Below are positions 1 to 9,242 of a stretch of DNA of 59,837 nucleotides, in pieces. The DNA lies in contig JAFGVP010000171.1 in the NCBI GenBank assembly GCA_016937945.1, positions 1 through 59,837 on the forward strand, read 5' to 3'. Source of the DNA: Pontiellaceae bacterium (GTDB taxonomy: Bacteria; Verrucomicrobiota; Kiritimatiellia; Kiritimatiellales; Pontiellaceae). The notes under the pieces were generated by a model. It was not told where the DNA came from, did not search any database, and saw only the letters and a program-made list of their open reading frames with translations. The translations under genes were made by a program, and so were the position numbers. Each line of letters opens with the position of its first letter. The first letter of the stretch is position 1.

Positions 1-368
1 AAGATCGCACGTGGCAGAACCGGGCACATTTTCTTGCTGTCGCGGCAACCGCCATGCGGCATGTGCTGGTCGGGCATGCACGGCGCAAGATGACGCTCAA
101 GCGCGGTGGCGATCAGGTGCGTGCCGATATTGAAATGAGTGATCTTGCCGAAGTTGTTCCCGATGACCGGATTCTGCTGGTGGAGGATGCGCTGGTCAAG
201 CTGGAGCAGGTGCATCCGGATTGGGCGCGGGTGGTGGTGATGAAATATTTCGGCGGCATGCTCAATAAAGAGGTGGCTGAATCGCTGGATATCGGCGAAC
301 GCAGCGTCGAACGCTACTGGGCCGCCGCCCGGGCATGGCTCTATAAAACCATCAGCGAGCAGGGATAA
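1..368 (+). CDS. ECF RNA polymerase sigma factor, 3' part
   Basis: The reading frame is open from base 3, so the gene starts before the window. The first visible residues (DRTWQNRAHFLAVAATAMRH) and the following LVGHARRKMTLKRGG stretch match the PVC-type ECF sigma subfamily known as TIGR02999. The C-terminal part holds a region-4 helix-turn-helix (about WARVVVMKYFGGMLNKEVAE, then SLDIGERSVERYW) that would contact the -35 element. The gene ends 17 bases before a Ser/Thr kinase on the same strand; this sigma-kinase pairing is common in Planctomycetes and Verrucomicrobia and suggests a shared signalling output. The visible ATG at 54 is an internal methionine, not the start. Confidence 0.85.
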   Translation, partial: DRTWQNRAHFLAVAATAMRHVLVGHARRKMTLKRGGDQVRADIEMSDLAEVVPDDRILLVEDALVKLEQVHPDWARVVVMKYFGGMLNKEVAESLDIGERSVERYWAAARAWLYKTISEQG

Positions 369-385
369 TCCGTGGTGCCGGCTGC

Positions 386-2563
386 ATGAAAAAGGATGAA
401 CAGCAATCCGGCTCTCTTTCCGGTCAGGCGGATGAAATCTTTCTGGCAGCACTGGAATTTGAGTGCACGGAAGAACAGCGATCCTATGTAAAAGGCGCCT
501 GCGGTTCCAATGCTGACCTGTTACGTGAAGTCGAACTGCTGCTGGATTCGCTGGAACATTCAAAAGGTTTTTTCGAGGACAGTTCTCCCGCTCGGATAAC
601 GGCGGCGGAGATTTCGCGAACGCTGACCGAGCTGCCCGCCTTTTATGAAAACCTGAAGTCGTCGCTGCCGGACGACGGCGAGGTCGGCAAGCAGATCGGG
701 CCATATAAGCTGCTGCAGAAGATCGGCGAGGGCGGCGTCGGGAATGTTTATCTGGCAGAACAGGAAAAACCGGTCCGGCGCCGGGTTGCGTTTAAGATCA
801 TCAAGCGCGGAATGGATACGAAGAGCGTGATTGCCCGCTTCGAAATCGAGCGGCAGGCGCTTGCCATGATGGAGCATCCCAATATTGCCCATGTGATCGA
901 TGCCGGCGAAACCGAACTGGGTCGGCCTTTCTTTGTGATGGAGCTGGTTCACGGCGTCCGTATTACGACCTTTTGCAATGAAAACCAGTTGGGTATTCGC
1001 GATCGGCTCAGTCTCTTCGTTCAGGTGTGTCATGGCATCCAGCACGCGCATCAGAAGGGAATCATTCATCGGGACATCAAACCCTCGAATGTTCTGGTGC
1101 GGCTCCATGACGGAGTCCCGATGCCCAAGGTGATCGATTTCGGGATTGCGAAGGCGGCGTTGGACGACGCGGTTTCCGGCGAAGCGGACTTCACGCGTGT
1201 CGAGCCGTTTGTCGGAACGCCGGCCTATATGAGCCCGGAGCAGTCGCAACCCGGCGTTGATGTCGATACGCGCACCGACATCTACAGTCTCGGCGTCATG
1301 CTGTATGAACTGCTGACCGGGGCGCCGCCTTTTGATCAGAAAGAACTGATGCAATCCGGTTATGACGGAATGCGTCGGGTTCTGCTTGAGACGGATCCTG
1401 CACGTCCGTCGATGCGATTGTCGCATCTGGATGAGTCCGCCCGCCGCGAAGTGGCTGAAAAGTGCGGTGCGGAGGTCCGATATCTACAGGCCGCACTGCA
1501 TGGCGATCTGGACTGGATTGTCATGAAGGCGCTGGAGAAAGACCGTTCCCGTCGCTATGAAACGGTCGATGCGCTGGCTATGGATATTGAACGGTTTCTT
1601 CACAATGAACCGGTACTGGCACGCCCGCCCAGCCGGAGATACCGTTTCCGGAAAATGGTTTCCCGTAATCGGACAGCTTTTATTTCGGGGACTGCCATCG
1701 GGGTGCTGTTGCTGGCCTGGATGGCTTCATCGAGCCTGTTGCTGGTCCGGGAGCAGAAACTGCGCGTGGCCGCTGAAGATCGCGAACGGATTGCCCAGGC
1801 GGCTTTCCTGATCGGGGCCGGCAATCTTGAGGAGGCGGACCGGTTGGCCGGTCAGGTTGAGGCGCTGACGCCATCGCTTGAGGCGGAATCGGTACTGCGT
1901 ACGCTCGGGGAATGGCATGCGCTGCATGGTCGCTGGGAGGATTCCGCCGAGCGGTTCCGTCTATTGATCAAGGTGGATATCAAGGACAGTTCCTGGGCGA
2001 TTACCGATGACCTTCTGATGGCCGGTCCTATTCTGATTGAGCAGGGCGATGTGGCCGGATATGAGATCTTCCGTCAGGCCGCCGTGGAAAAATACCATGA
2101 TACCACGGCATGGGTTTTTGCTGAACGAACCTTAAAGGTCAGTATGCTGATGCCGGCGGATGATTCGCTGCTTCAACAGATTGAGCCGCTTTCCGAACTG
2201 GTTGCTTCCGGAAGCGGCGGCGAAGTGGCCGGCAATGGGATGTCAGCCTGGGGCGGCATTGCGCTGTCGCTGGTTTCTCTTCGGACAGGAGATATGGCTG
2301 GCGCCATTCGATGGAGCCGATGGAGCAGTGATTGCCCGGATTATAATCCGTCCCGTACCGCAATTTCTCATGCGATTCACGCAATGGCTTCGGTTGAAGC
2401 GGGCGACATGAATTCCGCCCGCCATGAGCTGGAGCTGGGGCAGCAGCTGGTCGACGCCGTGTTCAGTCGGTCGCTAGTCCGGGGCAGTGCAACCGAAGGC
2501 TTCTGGTACGACTGGGTCTACGCCCGCATCCTGATGCGCGAGGCGGAATCATACATTCGGTGA
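386..2563 (+). CDS. Membrane-anchored Ser/Thr protein kinase (PknB-like)
   Basis: A 725-residue Hanks-type kinase. Residues 1-105 resemble the leader found in PVC kinases encoded beside ECF sigma factors. The kinase domain follows: glycine loop GEGGVG near 114, the ATP-binding lysine in VAFKIIK near 136, the catalytic loop HRDIKPSN near 228 and DFG near 251, so all catalytic residues are present. One membrane segment lies near 429-452. The C-terminal 270 residues are helical, probably TPR-like, and would be on the far side of the membrane. It lies directly downstream of an ECF sigma gene, so it may transmit an envelope signal; its substrate cannot be read from sequence. Confidence 0.88.
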   Translation: MKKDEQQSGSLSGQADEIFLAALEFECTEEQRSYVKGACGSNADLLREVELLLDSLEHSKGFFEDSSPARITAAEISRTLTELPAFYENLKSSLPDDGEVGKQIGPYKLLQKIGEGGVGNVYLAEQEKPVRRRVAFKIIKRGMDTKSVIARFEIERQALAMMEHPNIAHVIDAGETELGRPFFVMELVHGVRITTFCNENQLGIRDRLSLFVQVCHGIQHAHQKGIIHRDIKPSNVLVRLHDGVPMPKVIDFGIAKAALDDAVSGEADFTRVEPFVGTPAYMSPEQSQPGVDVDTRTDIYSLGVMLYELLTGAPPFDQKELMQSGYDGMRRVLLETDPARPSMRLSHLDESARREVAEKCGAEVRYLQAALHGDLDWIVMKALEKDRSRRYETVDALAMDIERFLHNEPVLARPPSRRYRFRKMVSRNRTAFISGTAIGVLLLAWMASSSLLLVREQKLRVAAEDRERIAQAAFLIGAGNLEEADRLAGQVEALTPSLEAESVLRTLGEWHALHGRWEDSAERFRLLIKVDIKDSSWAITDDLLMAGPILIEQGDVAGYEIFRQAAVEKYHDTTAWVFAERTLKVSMLMPADDSLLQQIEPLSELVASGSGGEVAGNGMSAWGGIALSLVSLRTGDMAGAIRWSRWSSDCPDYNPSRTAISHAIHAMASVEAGDMNSARHELELGQQLVDAVFSRSLVRGSATEGFWYDWVYARILMREAESYIR

Positions 2564-3118
2564 TTACGCCTGTTTCTTCGGGTTGATCCAGATCTCGTCT
2601 CCCTGTCCGTCGAGTTTTGCAACATGACGGGCGAGGACGAAGAGCGTGTCGGCGAGCCGGTTAAAGTAGGCCAGCAGAACGGGATTGAGTTCGACCGATT
2701 CCCGCAACGCAACGAGCCGGCGTTCCACTTTGCGGGCAACGGTCCGGGCAACGTGCAGGTGAGCCGAGGCCTGACCACCGGCCGGCAATATGAAGTGCGT
2801 GAGCGGCTCCAAGCCCTGTTCCAGTTCATTGATCAGGGTTTCCATGACCGTGATCTCCTCCTTGGTGATGAAAGGGAGGCGCTCATCGTGACTGACGTTG
2901 GTGACTTCTGAGCCGGCGACGATCAGCTGACTTTGAACCGTACGGAGAAAAGCGCTGACCTGCTCATCTTCAATGTAACTGCGGGCCAGCCCGATGAACG
3001 AGTTGCACTCGTCGATGGTTCCATTCACCTCGATCACAGGATCATTCTTCGGTACCCGGGTTCCGTCAAAGCGTCCGGTTTCTCCCTTGTCACCTGTCTT
3101 GGTATAAATCTTCGGCAT
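2564..3118 (-). CDS. ATP:cob(I)alamin adenosyltransferase, PduO/MMAB type
   Basis: A 184-residue protein that would transfer the adenosyl group of ATP to cob(I)alamin to make adenosylcobalamin. The N-terminal ATP-binding motif KIYTKTGDKGETGRFDGTRV and the following GTIDECNSFIGLA are characteristic of the PduO/MMAB family, as are RTVARKVERRLVAL and LLAYFNRLADTLFVLARH in the C-terminal half. Length is normal. The start is supported by AGGAGATTTCAG immediately upstream of ATG at 3118. Its stop directly abuts the stop of the convergent kinase gene. The family usually has TGLFGG where this has TGRFDG. No other cobalamin gene is in the window. Confidence 0.92.
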   Translation of the reverse strand: MPKIYTKTGDKGETGRFDGTRVPKNDPVIEVNGTIDECNSFIGLARSYIEDEQVSAFLRTVQSQLIVAGSEVTNVSHDERLPFITKEEITVMETLINELEQGLEPLTHFILPAGGQASAHLHVARTVARKVERRLVALRESVELNPVLLAYFNRLADTLFVLARHVAKLDGQGDEIWINPKKQA

Positions 3119-3279
3119 CTGAAATCTCCTGTGAATCGGTGCATTTTATGGTTCATCCGACAGAAAGCCAGTGTTTCGTTCGATGAAATCGGGTAGATAA
3201 TTTTTTTCGCATTACAATGAACTTTCTGAGGCGTTTAAGGCACTTACTATATAAACACGTTGAAAGTTTACGCGTAATC

Positions 3280-3768
3280 ATGAGGCATATTTTCAAACAG
3301 ATCGAATTGCTCTATCAGACGGAAGGTGCATCGCTGTTGCGGTACATCCGCCGGAGCGGCGGGGGCGGGGCGGCGGAAGATCTGCTGCAGGAAACCTTTG
3401 TCCAACTGATCGAAAAGCCGGAAGGCCTACGGGGTGCCCGTTCGCCGAAGGCCTGGGTGTATGGCGTTGCCCGTCATCTGGTGTTGGGATTTATTCAGAA
3501 AGAATCGAGGGAACTTCCTTTGGAGGCGGGGCTTTCGGAAGGTCCGGCGGTGGTGCGCGATGAGCGGATCCCTCTGCTGAAGGCCGCGATCCGCAAGCTG
3601 CCGCGACCGCAACAGGAGGTGCTGGAGCTTCGGCTTGATGCTGAAATGTCTTATCAGGAAATCGCGGAGACTTTGGGTGTTCCGGTCGGGACGGTCCGGT
3701 CCCGCCTGCATCATGCGGTGCGTTCACTGCGCTCCGCGCTGGAAGGAAAGGAAAAAGGGCATGGATAA
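3280..3768 (+). CDS. ECF-family RNA polymerase sigma factor
   Basis: About 162 residues from ATG 3280; an in-frame ATG at 3217 would add 21 residues. The 3280 start is preferred because the domain begins FKQIELLYQTEGASLLRYI, as in other ECF proteins. Region 2 contains AAEDLLQETFVQL and region 4 contains LPRPQQEVLELRLDAEMSY followed by QEIAETLGVPVGTVRSRLHH, a clear -35-binding helix-turn-helix. The last 8 bases overlap a small membrane protein gene that is the likely anti-sigma factor, and a lipoprotein gene follows, so the three are probably cotranscribed. No strong ribosome binding site is seen before either start. Confidence 0.85.
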   Translation: MRHIFKQIELLYQTEGASLLRYIRRSGGGGAAEDLLQETFVQLIEKPEGLRGARSPKAWVYGVARHLVLGFIQKESRELPLEAGLSEGPAVVRDERIPLLKAAIRKLPRPQQEVLELRLDAEMSYQEIAETLGVPVGTVRSRLHHAVRSLRSALEGKEKGHG

Positions 3769-4252
3769 GGATATCATGGATCGTCTGTTGATGGATCGTG
3801 CGCTGGGCGTATTGGATCCCGATGTGGAGGCCCTGCTTGAATACTATCTGGCGCGGCATCCGGACGCAGCGGATTGCGATCGTAAAACCGCTGAGCTTGT
3901 TTCGCTTTCGCGGGAAGTGCTCCGGGCGGACGGGGAGCGAGAGGCGTTACCCGCCTGTCCTTCGGTGCCCCGGCGACGTATGGTTCTGCTGCAGCCGCTT
4001 GGAATTGCCGCTGCGTTGGCGGTCTGCTTCTTGATCGGCCAGCAGTTTGCCGCAGTTCCGCCATCCGGAGAGGTGGCGTCTACGGCTGTCCCGGTTTCCT
4101 CAAGGATGGATGATGTCATAGCTCCTTCGACCGGGATCTGGTCGCTCCGGCGCGAAGCTGCTCCGGCGCGCCGGACAGAACGCTTAACACGCTGGAAGTG
4201 GGCCTCGCCGGTTCGTCAACCTAAAGTATGTAAACAAGGAGATGAGTTATGA
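3761..4252 (+). CDS. Putative anti-sigma factor, single-pass membrane protein
   Basis: A 163-residue protein starting at ATG 3761 behind a good site (GGAAAGGAAAAAGGG). The N-terminal about 65 residues (MDRLLMDRALGVLDPDVEAL) resemble the cytoplasmic helical part of zinc-less anti-sigma factors. One hydrophobic segment, LGIAAALAVCFLIGQQFAAV near residues 82-101, would span the inner membrane, leaving a short basic C-terminal tail. It overlaps the sigma factor gene by 8 bases and the next gene by 4 (ATGA). The role as regulator of the preceding sigma factor is inferred from position and topology; I see no HxxxCxxC zinc motif. Confidence 0.65.
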   Translation: MDKDIMDRLLMDRALGVLDPDVEALLEYYLARHPDAADCDRKTAELVSLSREVLRADGEREALPACPSVPRRRMVLLQPLGIAAALAVCFLIGQQFAAVPPSGEVASTAVPVSSRMDDVIAPSTGIWSLRREAAPARRTERLTRWKWASPVRQPKVCKQGDEL

Positions 4253-5580
4253 AACGATTGATTGCCGGTGCGGTTGGATTGATGAGCCTGCTGATGACCG
4301 GATGCATTCCTGAAAACACCGTAAAGTGGTCGCCGGATTTACAGCAGGGTGCCGTGTTGATCGATGGAAATCTGTACCGATGCGATTCCGCCGGTGCGTT
4401 GTCGGATACATTGCTGGAGAATGTAATGTGCGTGGCCTGGCGTGCTGATTCACAGGGGCTGGTGCTTGCCCGGCAGCAAAAGATGCTCCAATGGAAAGAT
4501 GTAGAATCGTTGCTGGGGCAGGAAGATAAAAGCAGGGTGACAGCAGTTGCAGAGGCTGTGTATGCCGCATGGGAAACATCGGGAAATCTTGATCTGGCTC
4601 TTCAGTCGGTATCTGCCTCTGCGGAGCTGTCAGAAAACCTCGTGAAATTCTATTTAGCGGAGGTTCGTCCTGATATGGGACTCTCGGTTGCGGCGGAAGA
4701 TTCGGTCGAGATCGGAGTGGTTCAGTTGGCCCGGATGGATGAATCCGGATTGACGCTCGGCAGAGTCCTTGGCGCGGGATTCGACGGCATCTGGGATTTG
4801 CGGGTTTCACCCGATGACACGGCTGTTGCGTTTTCATCCGGGGATCCCGAAGAAGCATTGATGCCGCTGGATGTTGTCGCATTTGAAGAACACGTCCTGT
4901 TCAGGGTTGCTTCCGGAGTGTCGTTCTATCCCGACTGGTCGAAGGATGGCCGCTATTTGGTTTATGCCGTGTCGAACGGCAATACCGTGAGCGACGACCT
5001 TCAACTGGGGGCGCTGGCCCGCCGTCAGGTGGCCGATGATTCCGGATTGCTCGACGAACTTCCAGATCAGGAAGAACTGGTTGGGTTGCTGTTTCATCCG
5101 CTGGTGCGGGTCCGATGTCTGCCGGATGACAGCATTGCTTTTTCTGCCTTTGAGATTCACCTTCCTGCGGTTGCTGGAGATATGCCCGAATATATGAACT
5201 TTTTCCGGTTTGACCCGCGGCGGGCGGCTACGGTTGAACGCATGTTTCCGCGCAGCATCGAGGCGTATCTGGGGGAATGGAGCATGCAGTTTGAACCCAG
5301 CCCGGATGGAAGCATGATTGCTTTTCTTGACTCTGGAAATCGTGTTTCAGTAGCCACCGTATCTTCCGGTGAAATACAGCGGGTACCGGATTCCGATTCC
5401 GAGGATTTCCTCCCTGCCTGGAGGGGGAACAGCGAACTTTATTGTGTCTGTTCCTTTGATCCGGATAAGGGGGATGGCGCGAAATACTATGTGGCGCGAT
5501 CCCGACTGGACGAAGAAATGAAACCGGTTGAATTCAGCGCTGCCTGGCCTGATACGGTGTTAGAGCAGCTGGATGATTAA
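4249..5580 (+). CDS. Lipoprotein with TolB/WD40-like beta-propeller repeats
   Basis: A 443-residue protein with a lipoprotein signal (MKRLIAGAVGLMSLLMTGC); the cysteine at residue 19 would be lipidated. The mature part has repeated blade-like motifs such as DLRVSPDDTAVAFSSGD, FYPDWSKDGRYLVYAVSNG and FEPSPDGSMIAFLDSGN, typical of TolB/PD40 propellers. It shares an ATGA overlap with the anti-sigma-like gene and is the last gene of that unit. It may be the envelope sensor or target of the sigma pathway, but that is inference. It has no recognisable catalytic domain. Confidence 0.75.
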   Translation: MKRLIAGAVGLMSLLMTGCIPENTVKWSPDLQQGAVLIDGNLYRCDSAGALSDTLLENVMCVAWRADSQGLVLARQQKMLQWKDVESLLGQEDKSRVTAVAEAVYAAWETSGNLDLALQSVSASAELSENLVKFYLAEVRPDMGLSVAAEDSVEIGVVQLARMDESGLTLGRVLGAGFDGIWDLRVSPDDTAVAFSSGDPEEALMPLDVVAFEEHVLFRVASGVSFYPDWSKDGRYLVYAVSNGNTVSDDLQLGALARRQVADDSGLLDELPDQEELVGLLFHPLVRVRCLPDDSIAFSAFEIHLPAVAGDMPEYMNFFRFDPRRAATVERMFPRSIEAYLGEWSMQFEPSPDGSMIAFLDSGNRVSVATVSSGEIQRVPDSDSEDFLPAWRGNSELYCVCSFDPDKGDGAKYYVARSRLDEEMKPVEFSAAWPDTVLEQLDD

Positions 5581-5601
5581 TCTGCTTCCGGGGAGGACGC
5601 T

Positions 5602-7890
5602 TTATTCACTCGCCGGAGTGATTTGAACGGTGATGACGGGGGCCGGATAATGGAATTCGTCTCGTCCCTTTTTGACGATTGCTAGAGGGATCAGGCAGAT
5701 CTGGTCGCCGGGCTGTAGCGGGGCTTCAGCCTTAATGGTTAACGTTCCGGTTGCTTTTGGGGTGTCCGGCGCCGTTTTCTGTCGGCGACCGATCCATCCT
5801 TTTACCACCTTGATGCCTTCGGGCGGGGTGTCGAGGGATACCGTTGCTCCGGGCTGTCTCGTGTGAACCAGTCCGATGAGCGGAATTCGGATTTCTTTTC
5901 CGAGCGGCAGACGGATGGTGCCGGACGCGGGCAGACGGGCTTCGAACGAGATCGGTGCCGGCTCGGTTCCGGCCGCAAGGGTAAGTTCCCGGGCGGGAAC
6001 GAGGTGGCGGTAGAGAAAGGCCTGCATCTGGTCGTCCACCGCAAGGGCTTCATGGGTGACGGTCTCGCCATTGATGACGGCGGTGCCGGTTATGTCCGGG
6101 CACAGGACGTCAGGTTCGAGATTATTCGGAGCCGTAATCGTGAACCGGACCGAGTCCTCGCCGGCGGGGATGAAGGTTTCGCTGATTTTGAAGCCGGATG
6201 GCAGGTTGGTGGCCGTAATTGCAATTGCGTCGGAAAATCCTTCATTCCGGGTGGCCAGCACAGTGAATACCGCGGTTCCGCCGGGATCCAGCTGGAGGCC
6301 GGACGGTTCGAGTCGCAGACTGAAATCGGGGCGGGCCGGCGTGATCTGCAGACGGTATGCAAAATCGGGTCCGCCTTTCGATTGCGTGTCGCCTACCTCC
6401 ACAAAATAGATTCCGGTTTCCGGCAGTTCCTTCAGGAGATAGGAGTCAGCATGATGGGTGACGAGTCCGGCGCCCAGATGCAGATGGGTGCTGTCTTTCG
6501 GCATGTAGTCATCATTACGGATCGGAGATTCAATGCCGGGGCCGGTGAGGGTGATGCAGGAATCCAGCGGCGAATTAAGCCGCCGGGCCGTGATTCCTAT
6601 GGAGACGGTTTCGCCTTTATTTCCCTTGAAACGATACATATCGCGGTCGCCGGGATGCTGGATGCGCCCGTTTATGATCAGCGGCGTTGCCGCCGATTGT
6701 GCCTGTTCCGGTCCGTCATTGGGTTCCTGCTCAACCGTTTCATTCATCCGGTCGATACTGAACGGTATGCGGTTTGAGCGATATCCATTCTTCTGAACCG
6801 ACAGCTGGCGGATGGTGCCGTCGTTATCCGGAAGCGGGCCGCTGATATGCGTTAATGGAAGATTCCATCCGCTCAGGTTAATGTCGACATTCTTGCCCTG
6901 TGGTCCGCCTAAAGGAAAGATGGCGGTGATGAATGGCAACTCGCCGACGGCAATGCGGTAGACAAAATCCTCGCGACCCCGGTAGATCGAGTCCCTGATC
7001 GACAGCGTATATGTACCGGATTCGGGTACTTTGAAAAACAGGACCGGGTCCGGGTTAAACTTGTAGTCGTCATCGTAGGCGACTTCGTTCCCGTCTTCGT
7101 CATACAGTGCGGCGACCGCCTGAAACCATCCCGGCACGGCATCGGCCAGATAGGGTGTAATCCTGCGTGCTGAAACATTCACGACAATCGCGGCGCCTTT
7201 TCCGGCGTGGAAGCGGAAGTGGTCAATGTCACCGGGGCGGATCTGACCGTTGATCACGGAGGGAATCTCAACGGTCTGGAGGGCCGGATCCATGTGGTCG
7301 TCATTCGGCTCCGCTTCAGTCGATTCCGGCAGAACGCCGGTTTCAAAAAAGATCGGGTTCGACAGTCCGTCGGGGGTGAAAATCCGGATTTCACGTTCGC
7401 CGGCTTCGGCATTCGGATCAATCGAAATCCGGAGGCGCAGTCGTTCCGCAATCTGCGGATTAAACTGTTCCTTCGCTCTGTTTTTGAAGTAGCGCTGCCA
7501 GGCCTTTGGGTCCAGTGGATCCATGCCCGGAGGAAGGTCCGCCATTTTCAGTTGTTCATCAATGCGCCGGATCTGTTCTTTTGTCTTTTCGAGTTCCCCG
7601 CCCGTTTTGTCTCCGAGCGATCCGGTAAGGTTCCGTTTCCGATTGAAGAACTGCCGAATCTGCTGATCGCCGTATTTGACGCTGTATTTTTCGACGCCGG
7701 CGTGAACACCTGATCCGCTGACGAAGACATTCGTTGCGCCGCTCAGATACTGGCCGCCGATTTCCACCTCGAATGTGGTGCCCAGCTGGCCACCGGCGGG
7801 ATAGCTGTAACCGATATGCGGTGCTTCGGCGAGTGCTCCGCGGCAAAGGCCTGCCATCAGCACGATCCATGGAATCGATAAGTGTCTCAT
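5602..7890 (-). CDS. Secreted protein with PPC (pre-peptidase C-terminal) domains
   Basis: A 762-residue exported protein. A signal peptide (MRHLSIPWIVLMAGLCRGAL, cut near AEA) is followed by an Ig-like region, PPC-type beta domains near residues 195-315 and 385-515 (paired motifs EPNDD...IPSVINGQIRPGDIDHFRF and EPNDGPEQAQ...INGRIQHPGDRDMYRF), and C-terminal beta-sandwich repeats. PPC domains are usually non-catalytic and appear in secreted enzymes or binding proteins. It is the last gene of a three-gene minus-strand operon and its ATG overlaps the stop of the DUF1501 gene by 4 bases. This gene set is a hallmark of PVC bacteria; the substrate is unknown. Confidence 0.82.
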   Translation of the reverse strand: MRHLSIPWIVLMAGLCRGALAEAPHIGYSYPAGGQLGTTFEVEIGGQYLSGATNVFVSGSGVHAGVEKYSVKYGDQQIRQFFNRKRNLTGSLGDKTGGELEKTKEQIRRIDEQLKMADLPPGMDPLDPKAWQRYFKNRAKEQFNPQIAERLRLRISIDPNAEAGEREIRIFTPDGLSNPIFFETGVLPESTEAEPNDDHMDPALQTVEIPSVINGQIRPGDIDHFRFHAGKGAAIVVNVSARRITPYLADAVPGWFQAVAALYDEDGNEVAYDDDYKFNPDPVLFFKVPESGTYTLSIRDSIYRGREDFVYRIAVGELPFITAIFPLGGPQGKNVDINLSGWNLPLTHISGPLPDNDGTIRQLSVQKNGYRSNRIPFSIDRMNETVEQEPNDGPEQAQSAATPLIINGRIQHPGDRDMYRFKGNKGETVSIGITARRLNSPLDSCITLTGPGIESPIRNDDYMPKDSTHLHLGAGLVTHHADSYLLKELPETGIYFVEVGDTQSKGGPDFAYRLQITPARPDFSLRLEPSGLQLDPGGTAVFTVLATRNEGFSDAIAITATNLPSGFKISETFIPAGEDSVRFTITAPNNLEPDVLCPDITGTAVINGETVTHEALAVDDQMQAFLYRHLVPARELTLAAGTEPAPISFEARLPASGTIRLPLGKEIRIPLIGLVHTRQPGATVSLDTPPEGIKVVKGWIGRRQKTAPDTPKATGTLTIKAEAPLQPGDQICLIPLAIVKKGRDEFHYPAPVITVQITPASE

Positions 7891-9224
7891 GACATGATTT
7901 CCTTCAGGAGGCCACCGGACATGACGCCTTCGGCCTCGGTCGGGCAGACGCGGACATCCAGTCCCTGCGGATGAGGCAGGCGCGCCGCGCCGTCGATGCC
8001 GAGCTGCTCATAAATGCTGCCGATCAGGTCCATCGGATATACGGGGCGGTTGTCGACTTCCATGCCGGTTGCATTGGAGGTCCCGATCACCTGTCCGCCC
8101 TGAAATCCGCCGCCGGCAATCACATGGCTGAAGCATTTTCCGAAATGTCCCCGGCCGCCGTTCCATGGAGCTTCCCACTGGATTTTCGGCGTTCGCCCAA
8201 ACTCTCCTCCCCACCAGACAATCGTGGAATCCAGCAGGCCGCGCTGATGAAGATCGTCCAGCAGGGTCGAAAATCCGCGATCCATCTCTGTGAGTTTTTT
8301 ATTCATGATCTCAAAATGCTTTTTGTGGGTGTCCCATCCTTCATAATTGATCGTCACGTAGGGAACACCCGCTTCAACCAGCTTCCGGGCAATCAGGCAG
8401 GAGGCCCCAAAATCATTTTTTCCATAACGCTCTCGCAGTTTCGGATCTTCATTCTGCACATCAAACACCTTGCCGGCGTCTCCCAGAATCAGATCATAGG
8501 CCTGCTCCGTGCAGGCATCCATTCCGGTAAGCCCGGCCTGTCCTTCTGCTTTTCTTCCAAAGGTGTCGAGATCCTGCAAAAGCCGCCGCCGGTTGATCTG
8601 GCGGGCTTCGGTAATGCCTTCCTGCACGATGCCTTCAACATTGAATACCGACGCACTCGGTTTACCGCCGGTGGCAAACGGTTTATAGCGCAGTCCCATG
8701 AAGCCGGATTCTGAAAAGCGGCCCTGCGGTCGGGTGAGCACGATGTAAGGCGGAATCAATCCTTTGTACCCCGCATCATAGCCCTTGAAGCGGGAGACCA
8801 CCGCGCCGGCGCAGGGATAGACATCGCCGGTTCCGGCGGGGCGTCCGGTCTGCGTTACATAAGATGCGGTTTCGTGTCCGTTAATCCCGTGGGTCATGCT
8901 GCGGATAATGGAATATTTGTCGGCCTGCCTGGCCAGCAGCGGAAGCCGCTCGCAAATTCGAATGCCGCTGACGTTGGTTTCGATGGGGGATGTGTATGGG
9001 CCGCAATAATCGGCGCCGGCGCCCGGTTTCGGGTCGAAGGTGTCCAGGTGTGAAGGGCCTCCCCACATCCAGATCTGAATGACGGATTTCGCTTTCCCGG
9101 TTGCTGCGGGAAGGGCGGCGGCCGGCCTTGCGCCCAGCAGAAGGCTTCCGGCTCCTGCCGCCGCGGAGCAGCGCAGCATATCGCGCCGTGTCATATCGGT
9201 AATGCTGAAATGATTTTTATTCAT
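7887..9224 (-). CDS. DUF1501 domain protein, Tat-exported
   Basis: A 445-residue protein with a twin-arginine signal (TRRDMLRCSAAAGAGSLLLG), so it should be exported folded. The body matches DUF1501, a family related to the alkaline phosphatase/sulfatase fold and abundant in Planctomycetes and Verrucomicrobia: SVIQIWMWGGPSHLDTFDPK near the start, then HGINGHETASYVTQTGRP, and near the end VWWGGEFGRTPK and GRGHFGKCFSHVIAGGGF. A good site (AAGGAGCG) precedes ATG 9224. It is the middle gene of the operon, 18 bases after the DUF1549 gene and overlapping the PPC gene. No enzymatic activity is established for the family. Confidence 0.9.
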   Translation of the reverse strand: MNKNHFSITDMTRRDMLRCSAAAGAGSLLLGARPAAALPAATGKAKSVIQIWMWGGPSHLDTFDPKPGAGADYCGPYTSPIETNVSGIRICERLPLLARQADKYSIIRSMTHGINGHETASYVTQTGRPAGTGDVYPCAGAVVSRFKGYDAGYKGLIPPYIVLTRPQGRFSESGFMGLRYKPFATGGKPSASVFNVEGIVQEGITEARQINRRRLLQDLDTFGRKAEGQAGLTGMDACTEQAYDLILGDAGKVFDVQNEDPKLRERYGKNDFGASCLIARKLVEAGVPYVTINYEGWDTHKKHFEIMNKKLTEMDRGFSTLLDDLHQRGLLDSTIVWWGGEFGRTPKIQWEAPWNGGRGHFGKCFSHVIAGGGFQGGQVIGTSNATGMEVDNRPVYPMDLIGSIYEQLGIDGAARLPHPQGLDVRVCPTEAEGVMSGGLLKEIMS

Positions 9225-9242
9225 TGGAGACGCTCCTTCCGG

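Noticed and set aside
5863-6777. 304-codon frame opposite the PPC protein
   Set aside because: It contains Gly/Arg-rich low-information sequence and no domain, while the minus-strand protein has a signal peptide and PPC motifs.
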